From Pseudomonas izuensis (GTDB lineage Bacteria > Pseudomonadota > Gammaproteobacteria > Pseudomonadales > Pseudomonadaceae), in contig NZ_WTFT01000049.1 in the NCBI RefSeq assembly GCF_009861505.1, positions 42,497-106,496 of the forward strand: a stretch of DNA of 64,000 bases, in the 5' to 3' direction. Shown here piece after piece: positions 52,186-59,176 of the stretch (its first letter is position 1; each line of letters begins with the position of its first letter). Below the pieces are notes generated by a model that ran no database searches, was not told the DNA's origin, and saw nothing but the letters and a program-made list of their open reading frames with translations. Made by a program: the position numbers and the translations under genes.

Positions 52186-53493
52186 ATGAGCAGTAAACAC
52201 ATAGCGGCAACCCTGGCACTGGGCGGCATCGTGCTTGGCGGCCAGGCACAGGCAGACTTCCTGAGTGACAGCAAAGCCACCCTGGGCCTGAAGAATTTCT
52301 ATTTCAATAACGATAACCGCGACGGCAGCGCCGCCCCTTCGAAGACCGAAGAATGGGCGCAGGGTTTCCTGCTGGACTACAAGTCGGGCTACACCGATGG
52401 CCAGGTCGGCTTCGGTGTCGACGCGCTGGGCCTGATGGGCGTGACGCTGGACAGCGGCAAGGGGCGCCACGTCGGCAGCAGCATGATTCCGTCCGACAGC
52501 GACAACAGCGCCGTCGATGAGTGGAGTCGCCTGGGCCTGACCGGCAAGGTCAAACTGTCGAAAACGGAACTGCGCCTGGGCACGCTGATGCCGAAGCTGC
52601 CGATCCTGGTGGCGAACGACGGTCGGCTGTTGCCGCAGACCTTCGAAGGCGGCCAACTGACGTCGAGCGAGTTCAAGGACCTGACCCTCATCGGCGGGCG
52701 CATCGAGCACGCGACGGGCCGCGGCTCCAGCGATCAAACCGGCCTGGCGGCCACTGGCGGTACCCGGGAGAGCAATAGATTCGATTTCGCCGGCGGCGAT
52801 TGGAAAGTGACCAGGGACCTGACCGCGCAGTACTACTACGCGCACCTGGACGACTACTACACCCAACAGTTTTTCGGCCTGATCCACGTACTGGCAATCG
52901 CAGACAATCAATCGCTGAAAACCGACCTGCGTTATTTCAATACCGATGCGTCGGGTAAAAACAGCAGTGGCACATCCGGCTACCGGATCAGCGGCTACAC
53001 CCAGGGCAATGATGGCGAGATCGACAATCGCACCTGGAGCGCCGCGCTGACTTACGCCCTGGGTGCCCACGCCTTTACCGCCGGTTACCAGAGTGTGTCC
53101 AGCGGCAGCGGTTTCACCCAACTCAATCAGGGCGGCTTGCCGGACAAAGGGGCCGGGGGCGCCAGCCTGTACCTGTACACCGACCGCCTGATCCAGACCT
53201 TCACCCGCGCCGGCGAGCGCACCGCGTTCGGCCAATACGCCTACGACTTCGCGGCCCTCGGCCTGCCGGGCCTGAAGGCTTCGGTCATCTACCTGAGCGG
53301 CGACAACATCAAGACCACGACCGGTTCGACGCAGAAGGAATGGGAACGGGACATCAGCCTCGACTACGTGTTGCAATCCGGCACGCTCAAGGGGCTCGGG
53401 TTCGGCTGGCGCAACGGTGAGTCCCACAGCCAGGCGTCCCGGGATCAGGACCAGAATCGCTTGATCGTCAGCTACAGCATTCCCCTGCTCTGA
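52186..53493 (+). CDS. OprD-family outer-membrane porin
   Basis: A 435-residue outer-membrane channel with signal peptide ending GGQAQA and the OprD start DFLSDSKATLGLKNFYFNNDNRDG. Family landmarks are GFLLDYKSGYTDGQVGFGVDALGLMGVTLDSG and the C-terminal strand LIVSYSIPLL. OprD/Opd porins take up amino or organic acids, usually matching the adjacent catabolic genes, so it probably admits the island's substrate. A REP pair follows. Confidence 0.92.
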   Translation: MSSKHIAATLALGGIVLGGQAQADFLSDSKATLGLKNFYFNNDNRDGSAAPSKTEEWAQGFLLDYKSGYTDGQVGFGVDALGLMGVTLDSGKGRHVGSSMIPSDSDNSAVDEWSRLGLTGKVKLSKTELRLGTLMPKLPILVANDGRLLPQTFEGGQLTSSEFKDLTLIGGRIEHATGRGSSDQTGLAATGGTRESNRFDFAGGDWKVTRDLTAQYYYAHLDDYYTQQFFGLIHVLAIADNQSLKTDLRYFNTDASGKNSSGTSGYRISGYTQGNDGEIDNRTWSAALTYALGAHAFTAGYQSVSSGSGFTQLNQGGLPDKGAGGASLYLYTDRLIQTFTRAGERTAFGQYAYDFAALGLPGLKASVIYLSGDNIKTTTGSTQKEWERDISLDYVLQSGTLKGLGFGWRNGESHSQASRDQDQNRLIVSYSIPLL

Positions 53494-53530
53494 TTCGACC
53501 CGACAAGCAATCCGCAATAATCGTAACTCC

Positions 53531-53622
53531 CTGTGGGAGCGAGCCTGCTCGCGAAGACGGCATCACATTCGACATTTCTAGTGCCTGACACACCGCTTTC
53601 GCGAGCAGGCTCGCTCCCACAG
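53531..53622. repeat. REP pair (BIME)
   Basis: TGGGAGCGAGCCTGCTCGCGAA facing TTCGCGAGCAGGCTCGCTCCCA, at the end of the catabolic island. Confidence 0.9.
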
Positions 53623-53742
53623 AACTTACGGTGCTTCGGTTACTCACTCGGCATTGTCATGAAAGCGTACGATAATCAAACCGATTCTCTGCTGGAAGGA
53701 CGCCGGCGTTCATGAAACGTGTTTGCCGTATGAGGAAACGCC

Positions 53743-53883
53743 ATGTTCCTGAAAGCCCTGATCTACTGGCCACTGCTGGCAGTCGCAATCGTTGCGATCC
53801 TCTGTCGCCTGATTCACAAGGCCAAGGTGGCTGATCGTGCAGACGATGATTCGGATCGTCGAGCGGCCTGGATCAATGGCTGA
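53743..53883 (+). CDS. small single-helix membrane protein, 46 residues
   Basis: Starts ATG with GAGG seven bases upstream. MFLKALIYWPLLAVAIVAILCRLI is one membrane helix; the tail HKAKVADRADDDSDRRAAWING is charged and cytoplasmic by the positive-inside rule. Not recognised. The strong ribosome site and clean membrane-protein pattern argue it is real. Confidence 0.55.
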   Translation: MFLKALIYWPLLAVAIVAILCRLIHKAKVADRADDDSDRRAAWING

Positions 53884-54122
53884 CAATAGTCCCTACGCCC
53901 CTTGTATCGATCTTCGGCGTTCGCGCTGACCTCCCAAAGCCGTTTTGACGAAATCAACTGGTCAGACCGGTCATGCCAATTTTTCCATTCCCCCTTGTAA
54001 TCACCCAAAATCCCAGCCTAAACTGCGCCTGCACTGGACATACCGGTAAGACCACAATAATTAAGTCCTGATGTTGATGCGCGTTGCGCACGGCTGCCAG
54101 GACACCGACCAGGATTCCTCCC
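53884..54122. promoter_or_regulatory. dctA promoter region with GntR-type operator
   Basis: TGGTCAGACCG at 53959-53969 fits the FCD-GntR consensus TGGT-N3-ACCA at seven of eight positions. A possible sigma-70 promoter follows (TTGTAA 53995, 18 bp, TAAACT 54019). The regulators encoded just downstream are candidates for binding. Confidence 0.5.
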
Positions 54123-55436
54123 ATGCTCAAATGGTGCTCGCGTTCAATCTTCCTTCAAGTGGTTCTCGGACTGGTGCTCGGCATCGTCTGCGGGCTGACC
54201 CTTCCCGAATATTCCGCCCAGCTCAAACCGCTCGGCGACGGCTTCATAAAACTGATCAAGATGCTCATCGGCCTGATCGTGTTCTGCGTGGTAGTCAGCG
54301 GCATCAGCGGCGCCGGCGACTTGAAGAAGGTTGGACGCATCGGCCTGAAATCGGTCATCTACTTTGAAGTGCTGACCACCGTTGCCCTGGTGATAGGCCT
54401 GGTGTTCGCCTTCAGTACAGGCATTGGCAGCGGCGCCAACATTCATCTGGATCAGCTGTCCGCCGCCGATATGGGCGACATCGCCCAGCGCAGCCAGCAT
54501 ATGCACACCACCACGCAGTTCCTGATGGACCTGATCCCCACTTCGGTCATCGGTGCGTTCGCCGACAACAACATCCTGCAGGTGCTGCTGTTTTCGGTGC
54601 TGTTCGGCAGTGCCCTGAATCTGGTGGGCGAAGCGGCGTCAGGCATTTCACGGCTGATCAATGAGCTCAGCCATGTGATTTTCCGCATCATGGGCATGAT
54701 CGTGCGCCTGGCGCCGATTGGTGTGTTCGGCGCAATTGCCTTCACTACCAGCAAATATGGCCTGGACTCGCTGCAGCATCTGGGCAGCCTGGTCGGCCTG
54801 TTTTACCTGACTTGCGTGGCGTTCGTGTCGTTGATTCTCGGCCTGGTGATGCGCCTGTCTGGCTTGCGGATGTGGCCCTTGCTCAAATACCTGCGCGAGG
54901 AATTGCTGATCGTCATGGGCACCGCCTCCTCCGACGCCGTACTGCCGCAAATCATGCGCAAGCTCGAACATCTGGGCATCGGCAGTTCGACGGTCGGCCT
55001 GGTCATTCCAACCGGTTACTCGTTCAACCTGGACGGCTTTTCGATCTACCTGACATTGGCCATTGTGTTCATCGCCAATGCCACCGGCACACCGCTGGCC
55101 ATGACCGACCTGCTGACCATCCTGCTGGTGTCGCTGATCACGTCCAAAGGCGCCCACGGGATTCCCGGTTCGGCGCTGGTGATTCTGGCGGCGACACTGA
55201 CGGCCATCCCGGCGATTCCGGTGGTCGGCCTGGTGTTGGTGCTGGCAGTGGACTGGTTCATGGGCATCGGCCGGGCACTGACCAACCTGATCGGCAACTG
55301 CGTCGCCACAGTGGCCATCGCCCGCTGGGAAAAAGACATCGATGTCCAGCGGGCAAACAAAGTGCTTTCCGGTCAGGTGGGGTATACCTTCCAGCCGAGA
55401 AAACCGGGTGTCCCGGCGCATCAGCAGGAATTTTAA
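54123..55436 (+). CDS. dctA: C4-dicarboxylate:cation symporter DctA
   Basis: A 437-residue member of the dicarboxylate/amino acid:cation symporter family (GltPh fold). Visible are LIGLIVFCVVVSGISGAGDLKKVGRIG, the helical-hairpin motif LIVMGTASSDAVLPQIMRKLE, the NLDG motif in GYSFNLDGFSIYLTLA and the C-terminal LIGNCVATVAIARWE. ATG 54123 has AGGA upstream; an in-frame extension to 54084 is unlikely. It imports succinate, fumarate or malate and ends in its own hairpin terminator. Confidence 0.92.
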   Translation: MLKWCSRSIFLQVVLGLVLGIVCGLTLPEYSAQLKPLGDGFIKLIKMLIGLIVFCVVVSGISGAGDLKKVGRIGLKSVIYFEVLTTVALVIGLVFAFSTGIGSGANIHLDQLSAADMGDIAQRSQHMHTTTQFLMDLIPTSVIGAFADNNILQVLLFSVLFGSALNLVGEAASGISRLINELSHVIFRIMGMIVRLAPIGVFGAIAFTTSKYGLDSLQHLGSLVGLFYLTCVAFVSLILGLVMRLSGLRMWPLLKYLREELLIVMGTASSDAVLPQIMRKLEHLGIGSSTVGLVIPTGYSFNLDGFSIYLTLAIVFIANATGTPLAMTDLLTILLVSLITSKGAHGIPGSALVILAATLTAIPAIPVVGLVLVLAVDWFMGIGRALTNLIGNCVATVAIARWEKDIDVQRANKVLSGQVGYTFQPRKPGVPAHQQEF

Positions 55437-55442
55437 ACAGAC

Positions 55443-55472
55443 TGTGCCTGCCCCACGGGCGGGCACATTTAT
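55443..55472 (+). terminator. hairpin terminator after dctA
   Basis: TGTGCCTGCCC-CAC-GGGCGGGCACA forms an 11-bp stem (one G-T pair) seven bases after the stop, followed by TTTAT. The U-tract is short, so termination may be partial into the GntR gene. Confidence 0.6.
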
Positions 55473-55490
55473 CGCGACTTGGAGCGAACA

Positions 55491-56195
55491 GTGATTACCT
55501 CGTCAACCGTCGTCAATTCAGTGGTAGAAAAACTTCGGGCCGCCCTGGCCCGTGGTCAGTGGCGCTCCGGCGATATGTTGCCGGGCCAGCGTGAACTGGC
55601 CGAGCAACTGGGCATCAGCCGCCCGAGCCTGCGCGAAGCGGTGATCGTGCTGGAAACCCTCGGACTGGTGCGTTCGATGCCGGGCAAAGGCGTGGTGGTG
55701 CTGGATGCCAATCTGAGCGACAGCCAAAGTCACGACAGCGCGGTGGCCGGCGCGAGCCTGGAAGATGTACTGCAACTGCGCTACACCCTTGAGCCGTTTA
55801 TTGTCGGCCTGGTGGCGCAGTCGATCAGCAGCAAGGAAGTCGGGCAACTGCGCCTGACGCTGATGGACATGCGTGAAGCCCTGGAAGCCGGCGACAGCGA
55901 AGCCGGAGTCAACGCCTACATCGCGTTCCACGAAGAGCTGTTCACGCTGACTTCCAATCCGATTTTCCAGAGCGTGGTACAGCAGACCAGCAATGCCCTC
56001 AAGCAAAGCGCCGACGTGTTGCGCAACTCACCCGAACATCTGGCTGAGCGCCTCGACGAAAACGAAGCCGTGGTCCGCGCGATCCGCAGCAAGAACAGCG
56101 CCCAGGCCAGCGCCGAGATGCGCCGTCACATTCTGCGCGAAGGCCAGCGGATGGGCATCGAATTGAACATTCCGGACGACAACCTCAGCCGTTGA
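55491..56195 (+). CDS. FCD-domain GntR-family regulator
   Basis: A 234-residue regulator of the PdhR/LldR type: GntR winged helix with QRELAEQLGISRPSLREAVIVLETLGLV (about residues 37-64) and a C-terminal FCD ligand domain (LEDVLQLRYTLEPFIVGLVAQS...). GTG 55491 is preferred because GGAG lies at 55481; the TTG at 55479 has none. FCD regulators of this type bind organic acids such as lactate or pyruvate. It sits behind dctA and probably controls it. Confidence 0.88.
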   Translation: MITSSTVVNSVVEKLRAALARGQWRSGDMLPGQRELAEQLGISRPSLREAVIVLETLGLVRSMPGKGVVVLDANLSDSQSHDSAVAGASLEDVLQLRYTLEPFIVGLVAQSISSKEVGQLRLTLMDMREALEAGDSEAGVNAYIAFHEELFTLTSNPIFQSVVQQTSNALKQSADVLRNSPEHLAERLDENEAVVRAIRSKNSAQASAEMRRHILREGQRMGIELNIPDDNLSR

Positions 56196-56220
56196 ACCCT
56201 CTTGGAACTGGAGACAGGCC

Positions 56221-56904
56221 ATGAACAGCTTCGCGTCACCGCAAACTCTTGTTGACCTGCCTTTCCCCTTGTCGGCGGATGATCTCTACTCGCGGGTCTT
56301 CGACGCCATCCTCGACCAGCGCCTCCTGCCCGGCAGTCGCTTCACCGAGGACAGCCTGGGACAGATGTTCGGTGCTCGGCGCAGTGAAATTCGTAGCGTG
56401 CTGACGCGCCTGTCCCATCAGCAAATCATCATCCTGCGCACCCACCACCGACCTCGCGTCGCGGCACCCGGTGCCGAACAGACCCGGCAAACCCTGCATG
56501 CCCGGCGGCTGGTCGAGACCACGCTGGTGCGCCTGGCCTGTCAGCGTCCTCAAGACCTGAAACGCCTGCGTGCAATGATCGAAAACGAACGCCACTGTTG
56601 CGAGCGCGGCCAGGCGCTTCGGCTGTCAGGTGAGTTTCATCTGGCGTTGGCAGAGCTGGCGGGGAATGCACCGCTGGCGCATTTTCTGGATAGCCTGGTA
56701 CCGCTGACATCCCTGGCGATCGCGCAGTTTGACGCGCAGGTCGAGGGCTATTGCGATTGGCAGGCACACGAAGGGATGCTGGATGCGATTGAACGTCGAG
56801 AGGCGGCGATGGCTGTAACCCTGCTAAGCCGACACCTGGATCATCTCGAGGGGATGTTGCTGAATTCCCCCATAGCCCTGCGGCAAAAGCGCATTGCCAT
56901 GTAG
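56221..56904 (+). CDS. FCD-domain GntR-family regulator
   Basis: A 227-residue second GntR protein, not closely like the first. The winged helix (GSRFTEDSLGQMFGARRSEIRSVLTRLSHQQII) and an FCD domain (RRLVETTLVRLACQ, then HLALAELAGNAPLAHFLDSL and LSRHLDHLEG) are present; the His residues suit a metal-dependent ligand pocket. It starts 25 bp after the first regulator and is probably co-transcribed. Two adjacent sensors may integrate two acids. Confidence 0.86.
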   Translation: MNSFASPQTLVDLPFPLSADDLYSRVFDAILDQRLLPGSRFTEDSLGQMFGARRSEIRSVLTRLSHQQIIILRTHHRPRVAAPGAEQTRQTLHARRLVETTLVRLACQRPQDLKRLRAMIENERHCCERGQALRLSGEFHLALAELAGNAPLAHFLDSLVPLTSLAIAQFDAQVEGYCDWQAHEGMLDAIERREAAMAVTLLSRHLDHLEGMLLNSPIALRQKRIAM

Positions 56905-56916
56905 GCACAAAAACAA

Positions 56917-57020
56917 CTGTAGGGGCGAGCTTGCTCGCGATGGGCGTCAACGATAAAGCGTACTGTCTGGGGACACGCGTTGTCCTTGCGTTCATCGCGA
57001 GCAGGGCTCGCTCCTACAGG
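56917..57020. repeat. REP pair (BIME)
   Basis: TAGGGGCGAGCTTGCTCGCGATGG facing CATCGCGAGCAGGGCTCGCTCC, after the GntR genes; one arm has an extra G (GCAGGGCTCG), so it is slightly decayed. Confidence 0.85.
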
Positions 57021-57032
57021 TCTTGTGGTCAA

Positions 57033-57064
57033 TCAACAACACTTCGCCCCCGCCTTGATACCGT
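57033..57064. repeat. 32-bp repeat, left copy of ybdD 3' end
   Basis: Matches 58965-58996 at 29 of 32 positions. Read on the minus strand it preserves the last codons and stop of a YbdD-like protein (KAGAKCC then stop), with no gene attached. It looks like the scar of an insertion or duplication. Confidence 0.75.
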
Positions 57065-57262
57065 GCCCAACCTGCGGCACCGGTCAGAAGACTCCTTCAG
57101 CGCATTCTGTCAAACGTCGCGAATTCGTAATTTCTCGCCGGTAAAGCGGCGACTTTTTTCGTCCGTACAGTACATGATGTCAATATGCCTTTAGTGCATA
57201 AAAACAACAGCCCCTACCCCTTCGATTACTAACTGAACTAGTTGACTTAGGAAGACCGGACG
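57065..57262. promoter_or_regulatory. chemoreceptor upstream region
   Basis: 198 bp without a gene. It holds the terminator-like hairpin at 57135-57158 and then an AT-rich stretch (57175-57240) that should carry the chemoreceptor promoter. I could not identify a sigma-28 box by eye. Confidence 0.4.
57135..57158 (+). terminator. intrinsic terminator
   Basis: TCGCCG-GTAAAG-CGGCGA stem-loop followed by CTTTTTT. It lies between the GntR genes and the chemoreceptor; it would stop plus-strand read-through. Confidence 0.75.
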
Positions 57263-58888
57263 ATGGAAAGCTGGAAAATCAGGACTCATCTTCTACTGCT
57301 GACCAGCGCTTTACTGCTGGGATTACTCTGTGTTGGTGGCCTTGGACTCAAGGGCATGCAATCCGCCGTACGCAGCCTGGAAACCGTCTACCTCGATCGC
57401 GTCGTCCCGCTGCGGGACCTGAAAAAAATCGCCGATCTGTATGCAGTGAACATCGTTGACGCCACCCACAAGGCGCGCAACGGCAACTTCACCAAAGCGG
57501 AATCACTGAGCCGGATCGAGCAGGCCCAAAAGGAAATCGAACAGACGTGGCAGGCCTATAAATCGACGCAACTGATTGCCGCAGAAACACGGCTGATCGC
57601 GCAAATCGACCCACTGATGGAAGCCACCCGCGGGCCACTGCAAAAATTGCAGGGCGTGCTGCGCCAGAACGACGACGCGGGTCTCGCGCGCTTCGCGACC
57701 GACCAGTTGTATCAGCTGATCGACCCCTTATCCGACAAGTTTTCCGAGTTGATCGAAGTTCAACTGGTGGAAGCCAGGAACCAGTTCGAACTCAACCAGG
57801 CCCACTACGCCTCCAATCTTCAACTCTGCGTGCTGATTCTGGCATTGGCACTGATTGCGGGCGCAGGCTACTCATTGTTCTTCTCCAGGATGTTGAGTCG
57901 CCAGCTCGGCGCTGAACCGGCAGAACTGGCTTCGATCAGTTCGAACATTGCTCACGGAAACCTGGCTCACACGCACAGTGATCGACAACGACCATCGACG
58001 GGCGTTTTGCACTCCGTCCAAACGATGCGCCACAGCCTGAGCGATATGATCGGCAGGATCAGCCAGGCCTCCGAACAAATCGAAGGCGCCACGCTGCAAT
58101 TGTCTGCGTCATCGGAGCAGGGACTGAGCAGCGCCGCACTGCAAAGCGAGACCGCCTCCTCCATGGCAGCCACGGTAGAAGAGCTGTCCGTGAGCATCAA
58201 TCACATCGCCGACAATGCCCGACAGGCCCAAAGCACCGCACAGAAAGCCGGCGAAATCACCGGTGAAGGCATGGCGATCATGCACGCCTCCATCGAGGAG
58301 ATGGGACAGATTGCCGGTCTGGTTGCGCAAAGCTCATCCGACATCGATCAACTGGCGATCCAGTCAAAGGATATCAGCCTGATTGTCGAAGTGATTCGGG
58401 GTATCGCTGAACAAACCAATCTCCTTGCCCTCAATGCCGCCATCGAAGCGGCACGCGCCGGTGAACAAGGCCGTGGTTTTGCCGTGGTCGCCGATGAAGT
58501 CCGCAGTCTGGCCGCACGCACCGCGCAATCCACCACAGAAATCGTAACCTTGGTCAATGCCATACAAAACGGGATGGTCAAAGCGAAGGACAGCATGTCC
58601 GCCGGTTGTGAGCGTGTAACCCATGGCCAGAAACTGGTCGAAAGCGCTGGGCAATCCATGAGCAAGATCAAGGGCGCACTGGACGAATCCATTGCGGCCG
58701 TCAGTTTCATTTCGTTGTCGCTTCAGGAACAGCGCGCAGCCAGTGAGCAAGTCGCCAGCAACGTCGAACGCGTGGCGCAAAGCGTAGAAGAGAACGCTGC
58801 CGCCCAAAGCGGGATCGTGCGAACAACCCAAGAGCTCAAAGCAATGTCCGATGGGCTGGGAGGTATTCTGCAGCGGTTCAGCCTGTAG
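57263..58888 (+). CDS. methyl-accepting chemotaxis protein (4HB sensor)
   Basis: A 541-residue chemoreceptor with TM1 at about 9-29, a helical periplasmic domain of four-helix-bundle type (~30-190), TM2 at ~190-210, a degenerate HAMP, and the signalling tip QTNLLALNAAIEAARAGEQGRGFAVVADEVRSLAARTAQST. The periplasmic domain differs from the dCache receptor at 31.8 kb. It is the only gene between two copies of the ybdD-end repeat, with its own terminators on both sides. The ligand is unknown. Confidence 0.9.
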   Translation: MESWKIRTHLLLLTSALLLGLLCVGGLGLKGMQSAVRSLETVYLDRVVPLRDLKKIADLYAVNIVDATHKARNGNFTKAESLSRIEQAQKEIEQTWQAYKSTQLIAAETRLIAQIDPLMEATRGPLQKLQGVLRQNDDAGLARFATDQLYQLIDPLSDKFSELIEVQLVEARNQFELNQAHYASNLQLCVLILALALIAGAGYSLFFSRMLSRQLGAEPAELASISSNIAHGNLAHTHSDRQRPSTGVLHSVQTMRHSLSDMIGRISQASEQIEGATLQLSASSEQGLSSAALQSETASSMAATVEELSVSINHIADNARQAQSTAQKAGEITGEGMAIMHASIEEMGQIAGLVAQSSSDIDQLAIQSKDISLIVEVIRGIAEQTNLLALNAAIEAARAGEQGRGFAVVADEVRSLAARTAQSTTEIVTLVNAIQNGMVKAKDSMSAGCERVTHGQKLVESAGQSMSKIKGALDESIAAVSFISLSLQEQRAASEQVASNVERVAQSVEENAAAQSGIVRTTQELKAMSDGLGGILQRFSL

Positions 58889-58932
58889 CTGGCTGGCACG
58901 GCATAGATGAGGACGTAACACAGAGTTAAAAA

Positions 58933-58958
58933 AACCGGCTTATTCAGCCGGTTTTTTT
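58933..58958. terminator. bidirectional terminator
   Basis: AACCGGCT-TATTC-AGCCGGTT with an A-run on the left and T-run on the right; serves the chemoreceptor on the plus strand and ybdD on the minus strand. Confidence 0.9.
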
Positions 58959-58964
58959 ATTGAC

Positions 58965-58996
58965 TCAACAACACTTCGGCCCCGCCTTGCTGCCGT
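58965..58996. repeat. 32-bp repeat, right copy (in ybdD)
   Basis: The genuine 3' end of ybdD, duplicated at 57033-57064 with three mismatches; the two copies bracket the chemoreceptor gene. Confidence 0.75.
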
Positions 58997-59162
58997 AACG
59001 GGCTTCCTGGCGTTCGCGGAAGAACGCCTCGTAGTCCATCACCGGCTTGTCCGGGTGCTTGCTGTGCATGTGCTCGACGTAGTTGTCGTAGTCGGGCATG
59101 CCCACCATCAGGCGCGCGGCCTGACCGAGGTATTTGCCGAGGCGACTCAGGTCATTGAACAT
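58965..59162 (-). CDS. ybdD: YbdD/YjiX (KCU-star, DUF466) small protein
   Basis: A 65-residue protein (MFNDLSRLGKYLGQAARLMVGMPDYDNYVEHM...) of the YbdD/YjiX family. It ends in a conserved Cys tail (GSKAGPKCC). In enterobacteria YbdD works with CstA in pyruvate uptake. It follows cstA by 14 bp on the same strand. The tail sequence is the source of the 32-bp duplication to the left. Confidence 0.9.
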   Translation of the reverse strand: MFNDLSRLGKYLGQAARLMVGMPDYDNYVEHMHSKHPDKPVMDYEAFFRERQEARYGSKAGPKCC

Positions 59163-59176
59163 GCTGCAGTCCTCAA

